64,000 bases of DNA from Paenibacillus radicis (ex Gao et al. 2016) (GTDB lineage: Bacteria > Bacillota > Bacilli > Paenibacillales > Paenibacillaceae), in the NCBI RefSeq assembly GCF_014641555.1, contig NZ_BMHY01000007.1, forward strand, positions 1,813-65,812, given 5' to 3'. The notes beneath the pieces were generated by a model. That model ran no database searches. It saw nothing but the letters and a program-made list of their open reading frames with translations, and was not told the origin of the DNA. Both the position numbers and the translations under genes were made by a program. Shown in pieces: positions 8,325 to 15,872 of the stretch. Numbering within the stretch: the first letter of the stretch is position 1; the number at the start of each line of letters is the position of its first letter.

Positions 8325-9524
8325 TTAAGCAATCACATCATGTTTCCGGTCGGAAATAAAACAAGCAATAGCCAGCAGCAGCGCTAATCCGACCAGGATT
8401 GATCCAACCCATGGGAGCGACACCAAGGAAAGATGAGTAATGACAAATCCTCCGATAAAAGCGCCGGTAGCATTGCCCAAATTACCGGCTGAATGGCTCA
8501 TAGTCGAGGCTAATGCGGGTGCAGACTTAGCAAGGTTCATAATACGTACCTGCATGCCTGGGAAGACGGCAAAGGATGCAGCGCCCCAAAGAAAGATCGT
8601 CAATACGGCGGTGATTTGGTTATGAATCGTAAAGGTTAACACACCGAGAATGACGCAAGTTGCAAAATAAATACCAAGAATTGTAGGCATGAGCTTCCAG
8701 TCCGCCAGCTTGCCGCCTATGATGTTGCCGAGTGTAACGCCGCATCCGAATAGAACAAGAATCCAGGTGACATGATGATCGGCGAATCCTGTAACTTCCA
8801 CAAGCAGCGGGGCGATGTAGGTGAAAATCGCGAACAGACCTGCATTGCCCAGTACGGATATCATTAGAAATACAAGCAGTCTTGGATTCGCGACTTCTTT
8901 TAGTTGCTGCATAATGCCTGTCGCTTTTTCCTGTTTCAGCTTCGGAATGAAAATGATGATGCCGATTAGCGTCAACACGCCCATGAGAGCAATTGAAGCA
9001 AATGAAGCACGCCAGCCCATATGCTGGCCGATAAAGGTTCCGAGCGGAACGCCTATAATATTAGCAATGGTAAGGCCCGCCATCATCATGGAGACAGCGC
9101 CGGCTCTTCTGTCTGGATGGACGAGTCTGGATGCGATAACGGCACCAACTCCGAAGAACGTTCCATGCGTCAGTGCTGTAATTAACCGTGCAGCCATCAG
9201 AACACCGTAAGTTGGAGCGAACACGGCAGCAACGTTACCGAAAATAAACAGACCCATTAAGAAAATTAACAGTTTCTTTTGCGAAATGTTGCGGGTCAGC
9301 ATGGTCAGTATAGGGGCTCCGACTGCTACTCCCAAAGCATACATCGTAATAAGCTGTCCTGCAGCAGAAATGCTAACCCCCAAATCATCCGCGACATTCG
9401 GGAGAATGCCCATAATGACAAACTCAGTCATTCCGATTGCAAAGGCTCCTACCGTTAGGGAAAACAAGGAGATCGGAAATTTTTTGGAAGCTTCTTGCGT
9501 AATACTTGGTTGAGATAACGTCAT
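8325..9524 (-). CDS. MFS transporter (DHA1, AraJ/sugar-efflux-like)
   Basis: The 399-residue protein has 12 hydrophobic segments. The start reads FSLTVGAFAIGMTEFVIMGILPNVADDLGV in sense, the hallmark of AraJ/YdhP-type DHA1 exporters. It would export a sugar-like or drug-like solute by proton antiport. The ATG at 9524 is preferred over the GTG at 9545 because AAAGGTG lies about 10 nt before it. Upstream are two candidate promoters, one of MerR type (9677-9707). No MerR gene is seen in the window. Confidence 0.8.
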   Translation of the reverse strand: MTLSQPSITQEASKKFPISLFSLTVGAFAIGMTEFVIMGILPNVADDLGVSISAAGQLITMYALGVAVGAPILTMLTRNISQKKLLIFLMGLFIFGNVAAVFAPTYGVLMAARLITALTHGTFFGVGAVIASRLVHPDRRAGAVSMMMAGLTIANIIGVPLGTFIGQHMGWRASFASIALMGVLTLIGIIIFIPKLKQEKATGIMQQLKEVANPRLLVFLMISVLGNAGLFAIFTYIAPLLVEVTGFADHHVTWILVLFGCGVTLGNIIGGKLADWKLMPTILGIYFATCVILGVLTFTIHNQITAVLTIFLWGAASFAVFPGMQVRIMNLAKSAPALASTMSHSAGNLGNATGAFIGGFVITHLSLVSLPWVGSILVGLALLLAIACFISDRKHDVIA

Positions 9525-9676
9525 GACATTCTGTTCACCTTTCACTAATACCGATTATAATGTTAGTTTAGCCGCAAGCGGCTAAATCATAGGAAGATTT
9601 GTATATCTTAAACCGCATTGAATAAAGAAACAATACACCCTTTGTAAAATTAAATATGCCAACGTACTCCTGTTCG

Positions 9677-9707
9677 ATCTTACAGTGTAGAGTACCCTCT
9701 ATGTCAA
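9677..9707 (-). promoter_or_regulatory. MerR-type promoter with 19-bp spacer upstream of the MFS exporter
   Basis: On the minus strand TTGACA (9707-9702) and TAAGAT (9682-9677) are 19 nt apart, the over-long spacer typical of MerR-activated promoters. Inside the spacer lies the dyad TAGAG-GGTA-CTCTA (9701-9688). Confidence 0.6.
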
Positions 9708-9736
9708 TAGAAGAAAGTGGTGTTTACCCCGTGCCT

Positions 9737-9774
9737 AACCAGATGTTTTCCATGGGGAGAACATCCGGTTTTTT
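9737..9774 (+). terminator. Terminator-like hairpin upstream of the lia/psp operon
   Basis: AACCAGATGTTTTCC (9737-9751) pairs with GGGGAGAACATCCGGTT (9754-9770) with one or two mismatches and is followed by TTTT. No gene on the plus strand lies directly before it, so it may insulate the operon or act as an attenuator. Confidence 0.5.
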
Positions 9775-9965
9775 ATGATAGAATAGAAGGAGAAATACCG
9801 CTAATCCGCAGGGCTGGCAGGCTGCCCCGACTAAGGTCTAGTGCAGATACCGCCGCAAGTCCGTTTTAGAAAACCTAAAAACGATCTAGAATAAGAACAT
9901 AAGCAAGAGAGCAGCAACAACCAAAAGAATAGAGCAAAGAAAACGGAAAGGTGGTGGAGTTAAAA

Positions 9966-10256
9966 ATGGATGGTAAAAAAGTGCTTGGCATCTTGTTGGC
10001 CGTCGTCGGCGGCATCGTCGTACTTAATTTTATCGGGGTTCACATCGGTTCCATAATCGGCTTTTTGTTCCCGTTTATTCTAATTGGACTTGGGGTGGTC
10101 GGTTACCGCAACGACAAGAAATGGCTTGGCGGCATACTAGTTGCGCTTGGTGCGATCTGGCTGTTTGGCAAATACTTGGGATTGATCCTCGTGATCGCGG
10201 CAATCGTGCTTATCATATATGGCGTTTCGCAATATCGGAATAAACGCAGCTACTAA
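9966..10256 (+). CDS. liaI: LiaI-like small membrane protein (LiaF N-terminal TM domain type)
   Basis: The 96-residue protein is almost all membrane: after MDGKKVLG come four hydrophobic segments (about residues 7-20, 22-41, 50-63 and 65-81) and a short basic tail (QYRNKRSY). This is the pattern of LiaI and of the LiaF N-terminal domain, which anchors the phage-shock protein at the membrane in Bacillus. The ATG at 9966 is chosen because GGAG lies 6 nt upstream; a GTG at 9951 is possible. It is the first gene of a six-gene envelope-stress operon and starts 30 nt before pspA. Confidence 0.75.
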   Translation: MDGKKVLGILLAVVGGIVVLNFIGVHIGSIIGFLFPFILIGLGVVGYRNDKKWLGGILVALGAIWLFGKYLGLILVIAAIVLIIYGVSQYRNKRSY

Positions 10257-10285
10257 TGAAAGAAATTTGGCGAGGAGGGCAATGA

Positions 10286-10969
10286 ATGAGCATTATGCGG
10301 CGAGTTCGCGACATTACGGTCGCTACCTTAAATGAACGGCTGGAGAAAGCAGAGGATCCTGTTCGATTGATTGATCAGTTTCTCTGGTCCACAAGAGAAG
10401 ATATTATTCAAGCAGAGCGGCTGTATCAACAGTACGCTGGACATAGCAATCACCTGAAGGCACAGTGGCTTCAGGCGGAGCAGCAGAAAGAGAAACGCGA
10501 GCACCAAGCATTGACGGCACTGAAGGCAGGCGAGGAGCAACTGGCGAGAATTGCGCTGCATGAGAAAGCAAGCAGCGAGGAGCGTTCGGCCCAATACCGC
10601 GACTTGTATGAGCAAAGCAGACAAAACACAGTTGAGCTTGAAGAGCAGCTTCGCCAAATGCGCAGCGAATACCAGACGGTGTACGACAAGCGCGAATACT
10701 ACGCAGCAAGAATGGAATCGCTGAGATTGCAGCAGCGGCTGAATTCCAGATACTCTGGAGTCGGTGATCAAGGCGCCAACCCGGGCACGATGTTCCGCCG
10801 CTTGGAAGACCGGATCAGCGATATGGAGCTGGAAGCGAAGAGCTTCCAAGATCTGCGCAGAATGGGCCGGGAATTCGCTTCTGAAGCGGGTCAGACGGTA
10901 CAATCCGTCATCGAACGCGAACTTGAGCAATTAAAGCGCAAACTCGATAAGGAAGGATGGTCGTCTTGA
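10286..10969 (+). CDS. pspA: PspA/IM30 family protein, first copy
   Basis: The 227-residue protein is nearly all coiled coil. It opens with the amphipathic helix MSIMRRVRDITVATLNERLE and the PspA signature DPVRLIDQFL. PspA/LiaH/Vipp1 proteins form ESCRT-III-like rings that bind and protect damaged cytoplasmic membrane. It differs from the second copy in the same operon by a more basic, Gln-rich coil and a shorter C terminus. GAGGAGGGC precedes the ATG. Its stop overlaps the start of pspC, which suggests coupled translation. Confidence 0.9.
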   Translation: MSIMRRVRDITVATLNERLEKAEDPVRLIDQFLWSTREDIIQAERLYQQYAGHSNHLKAQWLQAEQQKEKREHQALTALKAGEEQLARIALHEKASSEERSAQYRDLYEQSRQNTVELEEQLRQMRSEYQTVYDKREYYAARMESLRLQQRLNSRYSGVGDQGANPGTMFRRLEDRISDMELEAKSFQDLRRMGREFASEAGQTVQSVIERELEQLKRKLDKEGWSS

Positions 10970-11478
10970 AAAAACTGTACCGTTCGGCACGCGATAAAAA
11001 GTTATTCGGACTATGCGGCGGCCTAGCGGAAGTGCTTAATGTAGACGCAACATTGCTGAGGATTCTGCTTATCGTTGCAGCGATCTTCACAAGCGGTATG
11101 GTCATTCCCGTCTATATTATCGCAGGTCTTGTCGTACCGAAGGAGCCGCCTTATGATAACGGATTTGGTCCGGGACCAGGTTACGGCGGATACGGCAATG
11201 GATATGGAAGCAACTACAACAACCAGTATGGCAATCATAACAACAGCAACTTTGGACAACACTTCGGCACTCATGCAGGAGGCCCTTACAAAAACCCTCC
11301 GCAGCCGCCGAAACCGCCATGGGGCGCTAATGCAAATACACAGCCAACTGAACCAGCATCGCAGCAATCTTCGGCTCAATTTGACCGGATGATGGATGAT
11401 TTGGAGAAAAAAGCACTTCGTAAAGAAGTAGATGAACTTCGCGCAAAACTGGCGCAAATCGAGAAGGGAGAGAAATAA
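10966..11478 (+). CDS. pspC: PspC-domain membrane protein with Gly/Tyr/Asn-rich linker
   Basis: About 60 N-terminal residues form the PspC domain ([20 protein letters not shown], then one hydrophobic hairpin ending in VVPKEPP). Next come about 60 residues rich in Gly, Tyr, Asn and Pro (roughly 65-125), probably disordered. A short charged coiled coil ends in [13 protein letters not shown]. The TTG at 10966 (AAGGAAGG 9 nt upstream) is preferred; an ATG at 10957 touches the ribosome site. PspC proteins sense or pass on membrane stress. Here it lies between two PspA genes, with only 2 nt before the second. Confidence 0.85.
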   Translation: MKKLYRSARDKKLFGLCGGLAEVLNVDATLLRILLIVAAIFTSGMVIPVYIIAGLVVPKEPPYDNGFGPGPGYGGYGNGYGSNYNNQYGNHNNSNFGQHFGTHAGGPYKNPPQPPKPPWGANANTQPTEPASQQSSAQFDRMMDDLEKKALRKEVDELRAKLAQIEKGEK

Positions 11479-11480
11479 AC

Positions 11481-12197
11481 ATGGGAATTTTTAAAAGAAT
11501 GAAAGATATGACTAAGGCTTCGGTGAATGAGGCACTTGATAAAATTGAAGATCCGGTAGTTATGCTTAACCAATACTTGCGGGATATGGAAGCTGAGATT
11601 CATCAAGCAGAGGTGACAGTCGCGAAGCAAATGGCGAACGAACGCCGTATGAAGCAGCGTCTGGAAGAAGCTGTTCGCAGCACGTCCGACCGCGAGTCGA
11701 AAGCGGAAGCGGCACTTCGCGCAGGACAAGAAGATCTTGCACGCAAGCTGCTGGAAGAAAAGCTGTACTTCGAGCAAAAGACTGGCGAGTACACGGACCT
11801 GCATACGCAAACGAAAGCGCAAGCTGACGATTTGATGCAGCAATTGCACGGTATGAAAGAGGAGTTCTACCAGCTCCGCAACAAACGCAATGAGCTGGCT
11901 TCCCGCGCTCAAGTGGCAAAAGCGCAGAAGCAAATGGCGCAATTGAGCTCCAACCATACGATTGACAGCGGCACGGCGTCGAGAGGCTTCCACCGGATGG
12001 AAGAGAAAATTATGCAATTGGAAGCGGAAGCGGATGTGCTCCGTACGCCATACGCTTACAGCGGAAGCGGCGCGGCGGTTAATTCGTTCAACGTAGCCGA
12101 CGTTGAGAAACGGATGAAGGTGGATGAGCAGCTTGAAGCATTGAAGAGCAAGCTCAATAAATCTTCGGCTCCGGTTGAAGCAGACCCAGCCGAGTAA
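11481..12197 (+). CDS. liaH: PspA/IM30 family protein (LiaH-like), second copy
   Basis: The 238-residue coiled-coil protein opens with [20 protein letters not shown] and [14 protein letters not shown], very close to the canonical PspA/LiaH start. Long charged heptads run to residue about 180. The C-terminal 50 residues include a Ser/Gly-rich break ([11 protein letters not shown]) and a last helix ([14 protein letters not shown]). It would assemble at the membrane under cell-wall antibiotic stress. GAGAAGGGAGAG precedes the ATG. Two PspA paralogues around a PspC gene suggest mixed or alternative oligomers (inference). Confidence 0.92.
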   Translation: MGIFKRMKDMTKASVNEALDKIEDPVVMLNQYLRDMEAEIHQAEVTVAKQMANERRMKQRLEEAVRSTSDRESKAEAALRAGQEDLARKLLEEKLYFEQKTGEYTDLHTQTKAQADDLMQQLHGMKEEFYQLRNKRNELASRAQVAKAQKQMAQLSSNHTIDSGTASRGFHRMEEKIMQLEAEADVLRTPYAYSGSGAAVNSFNVADVEKRMKVDEQLEALKSKLNKSSAPVEADPAE

Positions 12198-12226
12198 GAC
12201 GAAATTGAAAGCAGATCATGAAGCAC

Positions 12227-12257
12227 AGAGCGGATCGGGCGCGCCCGGTCTGCTCTT
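12227..12257 (+). promoter_or_regulatory. GC-rich hairpin between liaH and liaS
   Basis: AGAGC...CGGGC (12227-12240) pairs with GCCCG...GCTCT (12243-12256). The stem is strong, but there is no long T run. It may stabilise the upstream psp part of the message or partly attenuate transcription into the two-component genes. Confidence 0.45.
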
Positions 12258-12298
12258 GCCTGCTTTCATTATGATTGGGATTGAAGGAGTGAGCAGAA

Positions 12299-13288
12299 AT
12301 GGCGGATACGAAGCCGTCCGAGCAACAGAATAAGGCGGCCCGTCGTAAAAATATAACCGAGACGGTACTCTGGCTGCTTATTATTATTAGCCTTGTCGTT
12401 ATCGTGCTGCAAAGCATCGGTTATATTCAACTTTTCACCTTGCAGGGGAAATGGGCGGTATTAGGTTTAACCGTAATTGGCGCCTCTATGGCTGCAGCCG
12501 CATTGGTCGGCTATCTGCAAAACTCTAAGTTAAAGGCTGCGATCCAGCGTTTGACAGAGCAGCAGCGTAAACGGAACATTCGTGTAACGATCGACACTGC
12601 GGATGATGCCTCTAACGAAAATCAGTCGGAAGAGGAACAAAGCGATGCGATCTGGACGGAGAAGGTGAAATTCTCTGCTGTTCTGGAGGAACGCCAGCGT
12701 CTTGCCCGGGAGCTTCACGATGCGGTTAGCCAGCAGCTGTTTGCGATCTCGATGACCGCAACCGCTGTTAGCCGGACGATCGAGCGGGATTGGGAGCGGG
12801 CTAAGAGACAGGTTCAGCTTATCGAGGAAATGGCTTCTGTGGCGCAATCGGAAATGCGCGCGCTGCTGCTGCATCTAAGGCCTGTCCATCTGGATGGTAA
12901 AAACCTGGGGATGGCGCTGACCGCTTTAGTGGACGAGCTGAAGCAAAAGGTGCCAATGGAAATTATATTGGAAGTAGACGATACGATATCCCTTCAGACA
13001 GATGCAGAGGATCATTTATTCCGTATCGCCCAAGAAGCACTGTCCAACACGTTGCGCCATTCCAAGGCTGAGCGGATGGAAATTAAGCTTTTGCGCGATG
13101 GTCCTTATGTACGATTGCTCTTGATTGACGATGGTGTCGGTTTCGATCTGGAAGTGAAAAAACAGACCTCTTACGGGCTGCTTACGATGGAAGAACGGGT
13201 AAACGAACTGGGCGGGCTGCTGCATATGGTCTCGAAGCCTGGTGAAGGCGCCATGATCGATATTCGGGTTCCGTTGGAAGCCGTATAA
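12299..13288 (+). CDS. liaS: LiaS-like sensor histidine kinase
   Basis: The 329-residue kinase has two transmembrane helices (about 21-45 and 52-72) with almost no extracellular loop, the intramembrane-sensing layout. A charged linker leads to a HisKA_3 domain with the phosphoacceptor His-140 in RELHDAVSQQLF, then a HATPase domain (FRIAQEALSNTLRHSK; DDGVGFD; GLLTMEERV). In Bacillus LiaS responds to lipid-II-cycle damage and is held off by LiaF. No LiaF gene is present here, so its control must differ or rest on the LiaI-like or PspC protein (inference). GAAGGAGTGAG precedes the ATG. Confidence 0.9.
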   Translation: MADTKPSEQQNKAARRKNITETVLWLLIIISLVVIVLQSIGYIQLFTLQGKWAVLGLTVIGASMAAAALVGYLQNSKLKAAIQRLTEQQRKRNIRVTIDTADDASNENQSEEEQSDAIWTEKVKFSAVLEERQRLARELHDAVSQQLFAISMTATAVSRTIERDWERAKRQVQLIEEMASVAQSEMRALLLHLRPVHLDGKNLGMALTALVDELKQKVPMEIILEVDDTISLQTDAEDHLFRIAQEALSNTLRHSKAERMEIKLLRDGPYVRLLLIDDGVGFDLEVKKQTSYGLLTMEERVNELGGLLHMVSKPGEGAMIDIRVPLEAV

Positions 13289-13347
13289 AGAATGAGTTAA
13301 TATAGAAGAAGCGAATATGAAACGTTATAAGAAAGCGGTGGGAGCAG

Positions 13348-14016
13348 GTGGAGCCGATGGAACAGTTGAATCAACCGATTAAAGTGCTGCTGGTGGACGA
13401 CCATGAGATGGTTCGGATCGGACTTGCGGCGGTATTGGATACGGAGGACGGGATCGAGGTCGTCGGCGAGGCAAGCAATGGCTATGATGGAATCAGGCTG
13501 GCGCAAGCCTATAAACCGGATGTCGTTCTAATGGACCTCGTAATGGATGGCATGGACGGCGTGGAGACGACTCAGAAGCTGTTGGAACTGTATCCGGAGT
13601 GCAAAGTCATTGTGTTGACGAGCTACTTGGATGACAGCAAGCTGTATCCTGTCATTGAAGCGGGTGCCTTCAGCTACCTGCTGAAAACTTCGCGGGCAAC
13701 GGAAATCGCGGATGCGATTCGTGCGGCTTCGCGTGGCCAGTCGGTATTGGAGTCCCAAGTGGCGGCCAAGATGATGAGCCGGCTCCGTCAACCGAAACAG
13801 CCGTCACAAGCTCCGTTGCACGAGGAACTGACCGAGCGGGAGATGGATGTTCTTAAGCGTGTGGCGCAAGGCATGTCCAATCAGGAAATCGCCGATCAGT
13901 TGTATATTGGCATCAAGACAGTGAAGTTCCATATTACCAATATATTCAATAAGCTTGGCGTCGACGATCGGACACAAGCGGCAATTTATGCTCATAAACA
14001 AGGCATAGCGGAATAA
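13348..14016 (+). CDS. liaR: LiaR-like NarL-family response regulator
   Basis: The 222-residue protein has a receiver domain with the phosphorylation site Asp-63 in VVLMDLVMDGMDGVE and the conserved Lys in SYLLKTSRA. It ends in a LuxR/NarL helix-turn-helix (LTEREMDVLKRVAQGMSNQE, then YIGIKTVKFHITNIFNKLGV). As the partner of LiaS it should activate the psp operon that precedes it. Start choice is open between GTG 13348 and ATG 13357, both close to GGTGGGAG/AGGTGGAG. A terminator follows 14 nt after the stop. Confidence 0.92.
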   Translation: MEPMEQLNQPIKVLLVDDHEMVRIGLAAVLDTEDGIEVVGEASNGYDGIRLAQAYKPDVVLMDLVMDGMDGVETTQKLLELYPECKVIVLTSYLDDSKLYPVIEAGAFSYLLKTSRATEIADAIRAASRGQSVLESQVAAKMMSRLRQPKQPSQAPLHEELTEREMDVLKRVAQGMSNQEIADQLYIGIKTVKFHITNIFNKLGVDDRTQAAIYAHKQGIAE

Positions 14017-14029
14017 TAGAGGAATGCAG

Positions 14030-14057
14030 TAACACCGGATATCCGGTGTTATTTTTG
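14030..14057 (+). terminator. Terminator of the lia/psp operon
   Basis: A self-complementary stem, TAACACCGG / CCGGTGTTA with loop ATAT, is followed by TTTTTG. Confidence 0.9.
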
Positions 14058-14078
14058 TTCTAGATTTGGTAAAATGAG

Positions 14079-14327
14079 TTAAACGTACTGGTCGATCCAT
14101 CTTCCGCCGCCGTTCCAGCCTCCAAGTCTGGTTAGATGAAGGGAACGGTCGTAGCCGGTATAGTCAGGTTCTCTCTCCTGAGCGGAGCGCAGTGATTTTC
14201 GCATCCGTACAGGAGGCAGCTGTGGTTCATCTTCGCGAAACGAATAAGCAGCGCTGCGATCCACGGCTTTCACAGGCAAAACGCGCTCTGCATATCGCGG
14301 GGTACGGTAGATTGGACGAATGGACAT
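14079..14327 (-). CDS. Hypothetical 82-residue basic protein
   Basis: I do not recognise this protein. It is called a gene because the ATG is preceded at 8 nt by AAGGAGG and codon use is like its neighbours. It is rich in Arg, Pro and Tyr, with no hydrophobic segment and no Cys. The start is MSIRPIYRTPRYAERVLP, and a Gly/Trp patch (GGWNGGGRW) lies near the end. It lies convergent to the lia operon. Confidence 0.6.
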   Translation of the reverse strand: MSIRPIYRTPRYAERVLPVKAVDRSAAYSFREDEPQLPPVRMRKSLRSAQEREPDYTGYDRSLHLTRLGGWNGGGRWIDQYV

Positions 14328-14455
14328 GGGAACTGCCTCCTTCGTTAATATGTTTTTTGGTGCCTGCTGGACAGGTAGCCTTCATTCCAGCTTAAACGGA
14401 ATCAGGTGCAAAGTCTGACGAATGCCGCTGTCGACTTTGGGGCGATATTGGCGAG

Positions 14456-14815
14456 CTATAAAAGCAGGAACAGGAAAGCGACTAAGGCCAGATCAAGTGC
14501 GATTGCCCCGCCGATTGGGAAAAACGGATTGTAGGCGTAGGGGTCATACGGATAGGCTTGTGCTTGCACCGTTTCCACTTTGGGAGCAGCGGCTTTTGAG
14601 TTTTTTCCTTTTCCCTTCTTCAGCTTGCTGGGTTTTGCCTTGTTCAATTCTGCTGCGGCTTCCACTTCTTCTTGCTGCCCGTTAAGCGTCAGTCTGCCGT
14701 TTCGGCAATGGCTCAACACTCCGACATGACGCGTCCCATCCTGCATAATTACGCAAACAGGCAATCCGCAAAAATTAGCAATAACCTCTTCCTGAAGCGG
14801 ATAAATTTGTTCCAT
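14456..14815 (-). CDS. Hypothetical protein with LSm/SH3-like N terminus and C-terminal membrane anchor
   Basis: The 119-residue protein has three parts. Residues 1-45 look like a small beta domain (FCGLPVCVIMQDGTRHVGVL, then NGRLTLNG), similar in pattern to Sm-like folds. The middle is Lys/Ala-rich, followed by a Tyr/Pro stretch (YPYDPYAYNPFFP). A hydrophobic helix ends the chain (ALDLALVAFLFLLL). A spore-coat or membrane-tethered role is possible, but nothing here proves it. The ATG at 14815 is chosen over 14830 because GGGGGA lies 7 nt before it. Confidence 0.6.
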   Translation of the reverse strand: MEQIYPLQEEVIANFCGLPVCVIMQDGTRHVGVLSHCRNGRLTLNGQQEEVEAAAELNKAKPSKLKKGKGKNSKAAAPKVETVQAQAYPYDPYAYNPFFPIGGAIALDLALVAFLFLLL

Positions 14816-14985
14816 GTTGGCATCCCCCACTGATCATTTTGCAACCAGTGTATTCACCTACAGGCTCATGCGTATGGATTAATACCCAGTTAGAGACGTT
14901 ATTAAACAGATTGAGCGAATGATGGACGAAATGATGTGTCAAGGAGGCGGACCCTATCTCAACTTCTTACTATTCGATTCGAACA

Positions 14986-15759
14986 ATGAAGAACCGGAAA
15001 CGGCAGCAATTGCATGCCCGTTTGGCTGTACTTGCAGCATTCGTTATTCTTGTCGCTTGCGGTTACTGGGCGTTCATGCAGAAAGGGAACGATACAGTAG
15101 AGCAAAGTGCTTTTCAGCATGATATACAATCGTTATGGTCTTGGACGGACAAGCTGTTCACAGGCGGTGCCGGATCCGCGGAGTGGAGCTTGCGCTGGGA
15201 TGCGGAGGGGGACGGAGCAACGGTTGGACAACTGGTACAGGCTATGACTTCAGAAGATGCAAGCTCCGATAAGAGCGTTTTATACACAGAGGGAGCGGAC
15301 GAGGCTACCATTATGCTGGAGGCATACGGCGGGGAATTGTCTATTCATAGCCTTCCCGCTGGCAGACAAAGGAGGGCCATTCTGCAGTTTCGTACTAGCG
15401 GGGAGGCCAGCAAGCAAAACCTGCTCAATCTTGTTCAAAAAGTGGAAGAGGGACTGGAATCGGCGGATACGAAATATTCGGAAGGTATAACCGCACGAGG
15501 GAAGACGGAATATAATGATGCAATAAGCCGTTTGGTTAAAGCGGGGCAGGCGAGGGAAATTGAGTATTACGCCGATGGCGGTACGGTGAGCAATTCTTAC
15601 TACACCGATCGACTCAAGAAATCGGTGAAAAGCGGAGGCAAGGAAGGCAAGCTAATTAGCTTCCAGGCAGCTAGTCACCGCGAAGCGGGCTCCAAGCAGC
15701 ATGATTTGATTGTCGGTCTTCCGCTAATTACGGGGGATTATGCCAAGAGTACCCCATAA
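14986..15759 (+). CDS. YwmB-family (TATA-box-binding-like fold) exported protein
   Basis: The 257-residue protein begins with a basic stretch and one hydrophobic segment (residues 12-30), a signal peptide or anchor. The rest is soluble with two alpha/beta halves. The C-terminal part (SFQAASHREAG..., HDLIVGLPLITGDY) resembles what I know of Paenibacillus YwmB-family proteins, whose role is unknown. The ATG has no good ribosome site: the only strong AAGGAGG (14941-14947) is 38 nt upstream with no start codon close behind it. A different start or a leader structure is possible. Confidence 0.6.
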   Translation: MKNRKRQQLHARLAVLAAFVILVACGYWAFMQKGNDTVEQSAFQHDIQSLWSWTDKLFTGGAGSAEWSLRWDAEGDGATVGQLVQAMTSEDASSDKSVLYTEGADEATIMLEAYGGELSIHSLPAGRQRRAILQFRTSGEASKQNLLNLVQKVEEGLESADTKYSEGITARGKTEYNDAISRLVKAGQAREIEYYADGGTVSNSYYTDRLKKSVKSGGKEGKLISFQAASHREAGSKQHDLIVGLPLITGDYAKSTP

Positions 15760-15767
15760 TCAGCAGA

Positions 15768-15793
15768 AATAACGGAACTTATCAGTTATTTTT
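15768..15793 (+). terminator. Weak hairpin terminator
   Basis: AATAAC (15768-15773) pairs with GTTATT (15785-15790) with a small inner GA/TC extension, followed by TTT. It is short, so confidence is limited. Confidence 0.4.
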
Positions 15794-15872
15794 ATGTGGA
15801 AGATGAATAGCAGTTTAAGGATTATTATGCTAAACTACATAACATGTGAAACTACAAAATGAATAGGAAAGA

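Larger units (their letters stand above)
9525..9965. other. Divergent intergenic region between the MFS exporter and the lia/psp operon
   Basis: From left to right it holds a possible minus-strand promoter (TTGTTT-N17-TAAGAT, about 9600-9630), the MerR-type promoter (9677-9707), a plus-strand terminator-like hairpin (9737-9774) and a 190-nt leader before the LiaI-like gene. The leader contains GGGCTGGCAGGCTGCCC and CGTTTTAG/CTAAAAACG, both able to form hairpins. I do not recognise a known riboswitch in it. Confidence 0.5.

Noticed and set aside
9701..9778. Short frame of 25 codons overlapping the hairpin at 9737-9774
   Set aside because: No ribosome site, and the frame passes through a terminator-like stem.
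14919..15122. Plus-strand frame beginning MMDEMMCQGGG
   Set aside because: It overlaps the YwmB-like gene in another frame and its ATG codons have no ribosome site.
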